Shown here: positions 11,625 through 22,175 of the stretch, one piece after another | How the letters are laid out: every line of letters begins with the position of its first letter | How positions within the stretch are numbered: position 1 is the first letter of the stretch | From: Myrica gale | Taxonomy: Eukaryota > Streptophyta > Magnoliopsida > Fagales > Myricaceae | Length of the DNA: 64,000 bases | Assembly (NCBI GenBank): GCA_963930655.1 | Contig: OZ005609.1 | Coordinates: 25,986,501 to 26,050,500 of the forward strand | Reading direction: 5' to 3' | Program-made: the position numbers and the translations under genes | The notes under the pieces: model-generated | What the model was told of the DNA's origin: nothing | Database searches by the model: none | The model's input: the letters and a program-made list of their open reading frames with translations, nothing else

Positions 11625-14600
11625 TCACATTGTAATTCCGACCATTAATGGATAGCAATGATCCTTCTCGTAGCTGGGCCAGGAGTCTGTGCCATGCATG
11701 AAGGCTTGATGACGCTTCCAAACTTCTGCATCATAGTTCTCTGTCACGGTGAAACACAGGCCACTTTGTTTAATTGTCTCAAGAAACTTGTCCAATGAGT
11801 TGCCCCTTTTAGGACTGAAGAATATAGCTTCAGAGGACCCTGTTTTCTTCAGCAAAAGCTTGACAAGTCGAGCAAGGCCATAGTGGAATTCCTTAAAGAA
11901 AGTGCTGTCGAAATGGCACTAAAGTAATTATTATAAAAAGTAGATAAACTTGACAAGAAATGAGAAAAGCTCGTCAGCGTGTGGTTGCATGTGTAGAAGT
12001 GTTCATGCATTACGTACAAGTGCCACTTTTTCGATGAATGTAGAAAATTTGGTCATCTAGACATTTCCAGGTCATTAGAGGACGTGAGCAACCAAAAAGT
12101 TTTCCTCCACCAATCACTTCACAAACTCAATTATAAAAGTCAAAAGAGTAGCAAGGAATGAGGCATCTGCCAGATAGGTGTGAGGCAGTAGGGTGTCGTG
12201 TACTCTCAAAACTTGGACCCACAAATGACCACTCAGCATCAGAAATTCAAACCCCTTGTATCCATCACTGGTCATCAGAAAGCACTTGGAACACGCTTTG
12301 TAGTGATTAAAATGAAAAATCACCTCATCCACATTTGATGATTCTCCTAGTTCTCTTAAATGATTGTAGTACTAAGAAAGGATCCAAATCATATTCAAAT
12401 AAATACTTTAGAAAGAGTAAACTTACCAGTCACTTGCGATAATGACATCAAAGGCATTAGATATATTTGATATTTCCTCTTGATCCCAATGCAAGTTCAT
12501 AGAGTTTACTCTTGTAGCCCCAAATGCTCCAGAATTGGCATCTATGTTATGCTGAATATCTGGATGTCAAGGAACGTCCAATCTGAATCCTGATAAAATC
12601 AAGAAAGGAGAAAAGGAGGAAGACGGACAGGATAGTTTCTCACTACAAATTGTGCTCTGTAACACATGTTAACAATTTGAGAAGATGAGAAAACATCTTT
12701 TTTTCAAAAAGTTAAAAGAGGAATCGATGGTATCACCACAAATTGATAACATGACTACAATTACATAAAACATTCGAGAAATTTAAAAAAAAAAAATTGA
12801 CAAAACACCAACAAATGTAGAGTACAAATTGGGCAGGGAGTAGTGCTTGGTTGAGACAGCCCATGCCCACCATTGTTCGCAACTATGGAACAGGCCTCCT
12901 CCTTTTCCACGCCAGCACTTAAAATTAGGCCCAAACAACTTTTTCTTTTTTGATAAGTTAGGCCCAAACAACTTAAAGCTTAGTAATTTTGCATCCAGGA
13001 AATAGGCATTCATGATTCTCCTCAAATAATCCTCTCAAGCAGACACAAGAAAGTCACAACAGGAAGTCTTAGTCTCGTACCACCATTGCAACTTCCCAGT
13101 TTGTGTAGGACAAGAACCCACCGTTGTGCCTTACCAAGTTTCTTCGCCTAACCATCCTATTTGTCCTGGCAATTTATATAATTGCTCCACCAATAAGTTG
13201 AAACAGATGTCTTAAAACAAATTCTGTAGATATAGACAACAATTACATGAATATACCCATAATCATAGATTTTCCTTCACTGATTAACAAGTAGCATGAC
13301 TTGTTGAGTGTACTCCCATCACCAACAAAAATAAACAAATAAAGGATACAATCAACGACTTGAGGATTTCCATCAGATATTACAACTTCTGACGCCTCGG
13401 TGATAGCTGCAATAACTAAACCAGCTAAGCCATAACCTGATCCAAGCTCGATAACTCTTTTATACCTGGAAAAATGAGGGAAAATGAAGATAAGTTTTGA
13501 AGAACAAATACAGCAAAATGTTCAAAATAAGTGCAAGCAACCAATAGAAAATGTTTATGAACTATCGAATTGCATACATAATATTTGACACAGAAATGTC
13601 ACATTACTTGGGAAAGCTAAAAGAACGCAATATCATTTTACCAACCTGAACATATCTGCATGCGACAGGCAAAAATAAGCAAGGACGTCTTCTGAAGGCC
13701 AATGACCTGCACAACAAAATGCCAAAGCTATAAGTACAAATTGAGAAAAATTAACAATTATAATAATTATAAAGACAATGACCCTGTCAGTGGATATTAT
13801 TATGCAACCAAAACAAATTGGTAGCACAACAAACACCAATTATGGCATTAAACACAGCTAGAAAGACTGAAGAATAAAAGTGAGGAAAGTTTTCAAGGTG
13901 AAGATTCATGCATCCTTTGTTCCCATTTGTCTTGAAAATAATTTCATCCCTTGAAAAACTCTCCTGCACCAATATTTCTTAAGAGTAAATTTTTCGTTTC
14001 TTCTAATAGGTGCTTATTTTCTGTAACTTCTTGTCCAAAATTTGGCAGTATCCAAGCACTGTCTCAAACTAAAATGATAATATATATATATATATGAGCT
14101 TTTCACTTTGACACCAATCAAAGATAGTGCATGTGATAAGGTCAATCAGCTTCCTTAAAGAATTTAAAATGAAAGGGAAGAACATGAAGTTCACAGGAAG
14201 TTAGCCTAGGTAAATGGGATTGCAAAAAGGGAGAACTAAACCTAATTGACAGGAAAACAGCTTCCTCATGCTGGTTTGAGATGATCACCGGATAGCATAA
14301 AGTTGAGTTTAAACTCCTATGATATGTTTCTTCAAAAACAAAATAAGGGCTATTCAGGAATCTTATCTAAGTATCACTACAGACATTGTCCATCATGACT
14401 AGTAGGTAAACAAGAAGAGAAACCCCTTTCCTTTATGAAACTCATAACTTTAATTTTCTTCTTTGCACTTTCTGACTTTCTTCAAGTACAACATTTTAAA
14501 GATTCTGCAACTTATGCCTCAACAATAGCATAGACCACTAGACCACATCATCACATGATCACATGTGGGTAAAATAGGATACAGTCAAGGAATCACACTG

Positions 14601-16223
14601 AAAGTGTTCTTCCTTCATATTGAAATATAAAAGATCTCCTATCAGCATACAATACATGTCATGTCTAACTGCCAAGTCTCCATATAAATGAAATTACATC
14701 CCATGATCTTTTCCGTTTGGCTAATGAGGAAACTCAGAAAGAGAACCGTTTGGGTGATCAATGGTGAATCTCACTATGTATTTGTCATCCTAGATTTGGA
14801 TCTTAGCCAATCTGTTTAAATCACTAAACAACACAATAACAAGACCTATTTCGTAAAACTAATGACAGAGACATCACTTTCTCATAATCGGTAATGGCTT
14901 CAAGGACATGCTATAGGATCTTCAATGTCACAAACACAACAGTGCTGGCACTTAACACGTTAGGATGTCAAGCACCTGATTTTATAGATTCACTGATTTT
15001 GTAAAAAGGTACAAACTGGTGGGTGAAAATCTGTCTTCTGGGTCAGTTTTTCTAAATCCCGAGAACATAAAACACCTGTCCAAACATTTTTTTTTTCTTC
15101 CATTTTTTTTTCATACCATGCATACAAGACAGAACAAAAAAAAAACCATTCCACTCTGGGCTCAAATTAGTCCTTAAGGCATAAGTCAGCAATTACAAAC
15201 CATGTGCTTTCCCACAATGTACCAAAGATATATCTCACCTCTTTGTTGTCATTTATCAAAAACAGATACTATCATTAATCAACTTATACATCTCAAGCAC
15301 AAGTTTCCAAAAAGCCCTGCTGTAAGCACAAAGCCTAGTCCTAGAACAAGAACATGTAGAACGGGGAGAAACTTACAAACAAGCCCAGTGTTGTCAACAT
15401 TGTAGCGATTGCAGATCTCAAAATCACCAAGCACAGCACGTTCGTCTACCCTTTGGCTGCGTAAAGTCCACATATTAAGAATCACATAACAACCAAAGCA
15501 TGCACATTTTTATGTTCCGAAGCACATTGTTAATAGACCTTCAATGAAGGAGAACGATAGCAATGCACCAAGATCAATGCTAGTCCTCGTTAAAAATATA
15601 TACAAAAGAGAAACGCTATACGGAAAACTATGAAAGAGATCCAACCAGCCCATTATTAAGAAAACAGAATTTGTTAAAGGAATAGCGCTTCCCTTTATAT
15701 AAAACAAAAATAATAAGATTTGCGACGAGCACGAATAATTTCAATAGTCTCAAAGCAGCCTTTTCCGCAAATTAAAGTTTACGAACAGCAGAAAATGAAC
15801 GAGGAAAAATGAAAATTCAAGCACTCACGTGAGAATAAGTCTGGGAGCTCCCTCAATGGGCAAAGTGTAGCATACGCGAGCCTCTCTAGCTTGACCGGAG
15901 CGCTTCAAAGAACCCGAATCTAAAACGGCGACGTCTTCTTCCGCTACGTGACACGGAATCAAGTTGAAGCCAGGCGAGGCCCTTCTTGAAACCCGCCTAA
16001 TGCCCGTTTCAGGTCGGTCTTCTTCTTCTTCTTCTACTGGTCCCAACAAATCGCTAAGTTCGTTACAAAGAAAAAAACTACATAACTAACGAATTACTTT
16101 GACAGTTAAGCTGATTGTCAAGGAAGTACCAGGGATAAGGGGAGGAGGGCGACGAAGCAGGGCTTGGCGTAGGATTTTCCATCTCAGGGACGAGGCCTTA
16201 GTGGGAGTTCTAGAAGCTTCCAT
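11625..16223 (-). CDS. CaMKMT: Calmodulin-lysine N-methyltransferase
   Basis: Seven exons on the minus strand: 16223-16130, 16036-15829, 15456-15377, 13706-13646, 13465-13350, 12559-12427 and 11904-11625. All phases agree and give about 323 residues, the usual family length. The product trimethylates a conserved lysine of calmodulin using S-adenosylmethionine. Visible features are the N-terminal SLRWKILRQALLRRP, the FEICNRYNVDNTGL segment, a Rossmann motif I in RVIELGSGYGLAGLVIA, the acidic motif EVVISDGNPQVVD, the FDVIIASDCTFF strand, and the C-terminal FFSPKRGNSLDKF and YEKDHCYPL blocks. The nearest relative I recall is Arabidopsis At4g35987. The first intron has two usable acceptors (see findings). 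The 1.67-kb fourth intron shows no recognisable element. Confidence 0.93.
14077..14096. repeat. TA microsatellite in a methyltransferase intron
   Basis: A run of alternating T and A within the large intron of the calmodulin methyltransferase gene. It is a likely polymorphic marker. Confidence 0.8.
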
Positions 16224-16361
16224 GATTTCAAGCTCCGCAGTATGAGATGGTGGATGGGATAGCCAGACAGGACTTGTTAGATTGGCTGTTTCAACGTCCG
16301 ACGTCGTCGTTTTTTCATTTTAATCACTCTACGGGGAGTGCGGAGATCTGGGGAGATAACT

Positions 16362-16967
16362 TAGGGCTGAATGGAACCGGACCGAATTTGCGGTCCGGTC
16401 CGGTTATAATTTTTAAAATTCGGTCCGGTCCGGATCTGATTGAAGGACCGAATTTATGCGGTTCGGTCCGGTTTGTAAATTTTTTTATGCGGTCCGGATC
16501 GGACCGGACCGCATTTAATAATTTTTTTTAATTTTTTTTAATTTTTTTAAATATATTAAAAAACCACACACTGCGCATGCATTGCGCAGTGTAACGAGAG
16601 CCCACTACGCATGCATTGCGCAGTGTGCGTCTGCACTGCGCAGTGCATAGCCGCACTGCGCATGCATTGCGCAGTGTGCGCATGCACTGCGCAGTCTGCG
16701 CAGTGTTTTCGAAAATATTTTTTTTTTAATAAAATATGTTTTTAAAAAAACTGAAATGCCTGCAGCGCCGTAAATAAGTTTTTAAATTCTTTTTTTAAAA
16801 AAAAAAGTTAAATCCGGTCTGGACCATTTAAGTGGTCCAGACCGGACCGCATTTGTAAAGACCGGACCGGACCGGACCACTTATAAGTGGTCCGGTCCGG
16901 TCCTTATATATAAGAGGACCGGAAATGCGGTCCGAAAACCGGACCGCATTTCCGGTTTTCAGCCCTA
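16362..16967. mobile_element. hAT-like non-autonomous element carrying a GCGCAGTG array
   Basis: The ends TAGGGCTGAA and TTCAGCCCTA are perfect 10-bp inverted repeats. Flanks AGATAACT and ATCTAACT match at six of eight positions, consistent with an aged 8-bp hAT duplication. Like the 4725-5066 element it has CGGTCCGG/CCGGACCG words at both sides. Between about 16565 and 16705 it also contains an array of GCGCAGTG, TGCGCATGCA and TGCACTGCGC units in both orientations. It lies just upstream of the methyltransferase start codon (about 140 bp), so it may influence that promoter. Confidence 0.85.
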
Positions 16968-17252
16968 ATCTAACTGGGTTAATTTGGAGAAAGGTCGCGT
17001 CAAATAGAAAACCGCCTCAATAGCTCCTTTATAGACTAGAATATCGCCAAATAGACGATCCACTATGCGAAAGATGAGTGGTACGGCGACAGATACGGCA
17101 CTCTTGCTCATACCGCTCAACGTGGTATTATTTCAGTAAGGCGCGCAACTTTTGTAGGGTAAGGAGCAAAAAGGTGAACCAGTAGTGACGACGCATGTGT
17201 TACAGCAGCTATTGTCGCCTCTACAGCGGAGGAGATAGCGGTAATTCTTTGT

Positions 17253-17431
17253 GGCTCCGTGTGGACTGTTTTTTATGTGTTTTTTGAAGTAAATTTTTAG
17301 GTATTGGGTTGATAAAAAAGTGAAAAGAGTTAATTTTTATATTTTTGTAGTGAAAAGTAATAATTTGATAGGAAAATAGATATTATAATATAATTTTTTA
17401 CTGTATTAAAATTTTAATTGTCAAACGGAGC
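17253..17431. mobile_element. MITE, same family as 61132-61326 in inverse orientation
   Basis: Ends GGCTCCGTGTGGA and TCAAACGGAGCTAC are roughly complementary. The interior (TTTTTAGGTATTGGGTT, TTGTAGTGAAAAGT) matches the reverse complement of the 61132-61326 element along its length. Confidence 0.6.
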
Positions 17432-17506
17432 TACTACTCTCTCAGTCCTCGTTATATAATTAGAGCATCCACATGCAAATAGAAAAAGAACGATTATCCT
17501 ATTAAC

Positions 17507-18888
17507 CAGTGGCGGAACGAAGGGGTAGCGGTCCTAGGCGGCCGCTACCCCTCAAGCCACCAAAAAAGAAATTTTATATGTAAATATATATTTTTTTAAA
17601 AAAAATAAGGGCCGCTACCCCTCGACTAGGTGCCTAAGGGTGTGAGTGCAGTAGACGTACTGTATACACTCATCTCATTTGCAATTGGGCAGCTGAGAAG
17701 CTTTTTGCTGTGCTGTCCAGTGCCCACCAAAGCAGACTCTACTCACCCACTTGTGGACTATTCTACGGGCTGGTGAGACTATGCCACTACAGAAATGTAT
17801 TTTTGTTGACTTAAAGTACTATTGCTTAGTGGTTTGGGTAGCATATCTGTACTTGATGATGGGAGTCTGAAATCTTCTAAAGTTCCAATTCCTATCATAT
17901 CACAGTGTCTGTGAACTGATATTTTCCTCTAATTACTTTGTGTTCCCAGTCAGTGTTAGATGTATCACGCCATTTCAAGAATGATCTGTGGCTAGTACAC
18001 GGTTGTCGTGCTCTGCACATGGTGAAATTATTTTTATGCGGCAGTAGGTGGGGATAGTTGGAGCTTTTAACTATTGACTGACTCACAGACACTTGTATGG
18101 TCAATGACTTCAACTAATCTGCCAAGTTGATATGGGGCTTAGAAAAATTTTGGCCCTTTAGGCGGGTGGTACTTTTACAATCATTCCCTCATTATATATA
18201 AAAAACTGTCTTATTAAAATAAGTTGTCCTGGCGGCCACCCTTGGCCCAGGCCAATATCCCAACTGAGAGAAAAGATAGGATAATCTTTAATATTGCGCA
18301 CCTCTTCCATAGTAGGAATTCTGCATATACTGCTAATATATGAAATAACCTCCCTAAAGCCTATAATCTGTAACGGAAATTATAGAGGCTATGTGCTTAA
18401 TTAGATAACCACAACTTAAACCTGATTTTTGTACAGATATTTATTGAGAACATCACTGAGAGACCATGAGAACAACAAGTCTTTAAAGTTTTTGCCATAA
18501 ATTTCTTCCTTTTTGGCATAATATTGAAAAGGAGGGAGAGAACTTACCTCTGTTTTTTTTCTTTCCTTGACTACATCTGATTTTGTTGTGCGAGTTTGAG
18601 AATTAAAATCTTGGAGTATCTATTCACCCGCTAGGGGCTAAATTCTATATTAAAGATTATCAAAAGCAGGCGTAGCTACAAACAAAGGTGTAAAGTGAGA
18701 AAAAGAGTTGATGAGTAGGATACAATTGTCACATATGTACATGTATTGTAATATTTTTAATGCTTATAGTTCTTAATTTTTGATATTGTAATTATAAGAT
18801 AATTTTTAACATTACAAAGGAAAAAAATTCTTGTTATTTCGCTTTTAAAATTCGACTCCCCTGAATTCTGGTCCTAGTTCCGCCACTG
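17507..18888. mobile_element. hAT/TTF-family non-autonomous transposon
   Basis: The left end CAGTGGCGGAAC and the right end GTTCCGCCACTG are perfect 12-bp inverted repeats. Flanking octamers CTATTAAC and TCATTAAC match at six of eight positions. The last 150 bp are clearly similar to the end of the 58832-60440 element (shared words TTTTTGATATTG, ATTTCGCTTT, ATTCTGGT), so both belong to one family. I see no transposase frame, so this copy depended on another. The right end is fused directly to the PPR pseudogene. Confidence 0.8.
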
Positions 18889-19601
18889 TCATTAACTGTA
18901 TGAGGCATGCTCTCAATCAACTGCTCAGCTTCATCCAAGCAGCCAGCACTCCCGTGAAGATCTATCATACAACCATAGTGTTCAAACTTTGGGGTAAGTC
19001 CAAATTCCTTAATTGCTTTAAACCACTTCTTTCCTTCCTCCACCAGACCACTATGGTTACAAGCAGACAAAACACCGAGAAAAGTTATTTCATTTGGCTT
19101 ATATCTTCCACCGAGATTCAACATCACCATTATGGCAGTACCCGTAAATCATGCTAGTCCAGGACACGACATTTTTTGTCTGGCATCTCATCAAACAATT
19201 TTTGAGCTGAGGCCATCTCTCCGAAGTTGACATAACCATCGATCATTGCATGCATTAAACACAACCAAGTCTTTCTCAGGCATCTGACCAAAAAGCAACC
19301 TCGCATTATCCATATCCCCAGACCATACATAACCACAGATAAGAGCAGTCCACGACACTTCCGGCACAATCCATCTCCCCGTACCTTGCGCACATATCGA
19401 CCAACGCCGTTGATACGTGCAAACTTGAGCAAAACCCAATCTTGAAAACATGACCATGCACCTCTTGACCTTCCCAATGGCCCCCTTCGAACCACAAGAC
19501 TTGGTCAACATTATGAAGGTGTAATCATTGGGAACCCTTCTAAAGATTCCTATAAAGAGAAAAGACTCAAACGATTTGGCGCATACCCACGTCACGCAGG
19601 G
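18889..19601 (-). pseudogene. PPR protein pseudogene, frameshifted and truncated
   Basis: Minus-strand translation in several frames shows PLS-class pentatricopeptide pieces in order: NDYTFIMLTKSCG, then WEGQEVHGHVFKIGF and STALVDMCARYGEMDCA in a second frame, then VSWTALICGYVWSGDMDNAR and MPEKDLVVFNA, then DGYVNFGEMASAQKLFDEMP, a gap, and KPNEITFLGVLSACNHSGLV with HYGCMIDLHGSAGCLDEAEQ. At least three frame changes and an internal deletion break it. The 3' side stops abruptly at the hAT element (after MPHTVND) and the 5' side ends at 19601. Intact relatives edit or stabilise organelle RNAs. This copy cannot make a working protein. Confidence 0.88.
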
Positions 19602-19719
19602 GTGTAACCAGAATTAAATTGGGAACAAATTACTAAAGTCAAATAATTAAAAACAACTATATATAATGCAAAAACAATGTCTTAAAGTTAAAATATAAAA
19701 AATTAGAGAAATTTAAAAT

Positions 19720-20098
19720 TTAATCCTTATGTTTTGACACTTTTAGCGATTTGATCCTTATGAAATAAACCATAACAAAAAAACTCATCAAACTATTATC
19801 TTTTGACAAAACGCACCTTTCATCAGGTTTCCGTTCATCCCCGTAACGGAGACTCAAACACGTCAGTAAATTTGTACCGGTTGACCCGTATATGTTTTGA
19901 AATAGATCTAGTACGTGAGCGGTCGACCGGTATAAATTTACTGACGTGTTTTGGGTCTCCGTTAAAGGATGGACGGAAGCATGACGAAATGTGCGTTTTG
20001 TCAAAAGATAATAGTTTAGAGAGTTTTTTGTTATGATTTATTTTCTAGGGATCAAACCGCTAAAATGGTCAAAACCCAAGGATGAAACTGCCAATTTC
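19720..20098. mobile_element. Foldback MITE with about 165-bp arms
   Basis: The left arm (from about 19722) and the right arm (to about 20095) are inverted copies. Matching blocks include AATAAACCATAACAAAAAA, AACTATTATCTTTTGACAAA, ACGTCAGTAAATTT and CGGAGAC. The centre is a short unpaired spacer near 19885-19920. It has no coding capacity, and if transcribed it would form a long hairpin. Confidence 0.85.
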
Positions 20099-21921
20099 CC
20101 TAAAAATGAAGGACTAAAAATATTAAAAATATTAAACTATATTTATAATTAACTATATTTTTAGAATAAAATTTGTAATGAACTATAAACTCGATCGATA
20201 TTTTCTACCCTAATCAACAAAGAGATATTTCTCTCGAGGAGACCAGACCAATAGGTAAATACTACTGGGAATAAAACGTTCCAATATTATAGCAAACGAA
20301 ACTCTGATATAACAACTTATAACTGAAAAGAGGTGTACAAAAATATATCCGGTCATGAATATCGATATCTAGGAAAAACTCCCATATTTCCTCCTCCTAT
20401 GGGAATGGGACAATAATATAGATTACAATCATTTATTGGTATTTATATGCTAAAGATGTTCAGCAATTTACTTCTTAGTGGACACTCATATCTAAAAAAG
20501 CTTCCAAAGGAGTGTATAAGATCCTGCTATTCTTGCATATTTGTCCAAATAAACCAATAAGGAGAATTACATGGCTATATATTAAACTTCAAGAGAAAAA
20601 CTTTACGTTTAATGAGATATACAAGGTATATCTTTTTCATGACACTAATAATTTTCACTCATACATGATTCTTTGGTTTGACATTACTTAGTACCATATT
20701 AGCAGTGATTGCCTTTGGCCATCTTTGCTTAAATCTAGCTAGATCTGGATCAAAGGAAGCAAGGTCAGTGGCTATTGAAGACATTGCTGTGAGCTGGATC
20801 AGAACCAACTATGCTACCTACATATTTTCTAATCTAAATTTCAACAACACAGTATTCAATCCTAATCAATTATTCATCAAAAATTAAATCACAATTAACA
20901 ATTTCATCAATTTCTATTTAATAAAAAATTAATCTCTACAATCTGTTTTATCGAAAAATAAACAGAGAGAGAGAGAAAGAGCTGTGGAGGAGAGAGGGAC
21001 GGAGAGACGGAGAGAGAGATCCGGCGTTCTGTGGAGAGGAGAGGCAGAGTAAGAGAGGGCTAGCTAGAGGCGTCGGAAGGCCGGTGGGAGGCGTCGGCTG
21101 GAGCGGCGTCGGCTGGGAGGTGGGGAGCTGTGAGAGAGAGGATTGGGCGTCGGGTAAAAAGAGAGAAGGGGGAAAATTAGGGACAGCCAAATAAACACAA
21201 TGGTTTTTTTTGAAAAAAAGAAAAAAAAAACAGAGAGTGAAACGACCCTCTATTAATTTTTTTTTGAAAAAAAAAACACACGGATTGGGCGGGCTTAGGC
21301 TCTTAGGTCTGGGATGTTGGGGGCCTAGCTTAACCCATATAAAAAAAAAAAACTGATTTTTGAGGCTAAGGGGTAGTTGTCCCCCTATGCCTGTAGTTAC
21401 AAAAATCTAACAGAGTATGTTTGTTATAAATCTCAAAACGCTTTCAAAAACTTTTTAATCAATTCCAATAATTTTTTCATCAATCTCAATAAAATTTTAT
21501 AAATTCCAATAAATTTTAACAATTTTTTCACCAATTCTAAAAAAATCTACAATATATTTAAAAAATAAAACATAACTGTTTTGATATAAAAACCAAAGAT
21601 ATCGGTTCTCGGTATCAAGTAACGGCTGGACAGATAAATGTAAAATTGAGTTTAAATAATTTTTTTAAAAGGGTAAATGGCGTAGGGGCAGATAATTGGG
21701 CTCAAAATTTTAGGTTTACTACTAAAAAATTCACCACATAATTTTTTATTATTATAATATTTATTAAAAATCTTCCATCTTCACTTTTTCACCAACTCTC
21801 GCAACATTTATTTACTTTGTAATATTTCTCAAACCCCTACCCAAAATTTTCAACCTCAACGTACCCTGTATCGTTTTTTCCGCAAACGTTGAAGCTTCCC
21901 CGGTTCCCCCTACGTCGTCGA

Positions 21922-21952
<31 letters not shown>

Positions 21953-22175
21953 ATCAATTGCCCCTCTCTCAGCCTCTCCCCTCCGGCCTCCCTCTCCAAA
22001 ATACACCCACCGGCCCACCTCTAGGCTCCAGCACCGCCGCATGACGGTAATCCCCCCACACCAACCGCGCCTCTTCCCAGACCACCACAGCTGCTCTCCT
22101 CTTCTCCCTCCCTCTCCAAAATACAGTCGAAATCTCGAAAATCCCCCTGGTCAGTATTCGGCATTGCCCTAACTC
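20099..22175. other. Intergenic, AT-rich, with GA-rich and poly-C tracts
   Basis: No gene is recognised. A GA-rich stretch lies at 20961-21175. The block near 21350-21405 (GGGGTAGTTGTCCCCCTATG) looks like the end of a decayed transposon, but I could not find its partner with confidence. The 3' part is the promoter and leader of the following gene. Confidence 0.4.
21921..21950 (+). repeat. Poly-C tract
   Basis: About 30 consecutive C, some 225 bp upstream of the start codon of the next gene. Likely length-variable and a potential i-motif or G-quadruplex site on the opposite strand. Confidence 0.9.

Noticed and set aside
16560..16710. CRISPR-like array of GCGCAGTG units
   Set aside because: The units are short, of both orientations and without spacers of even length. 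They lie inside a plant transposon.
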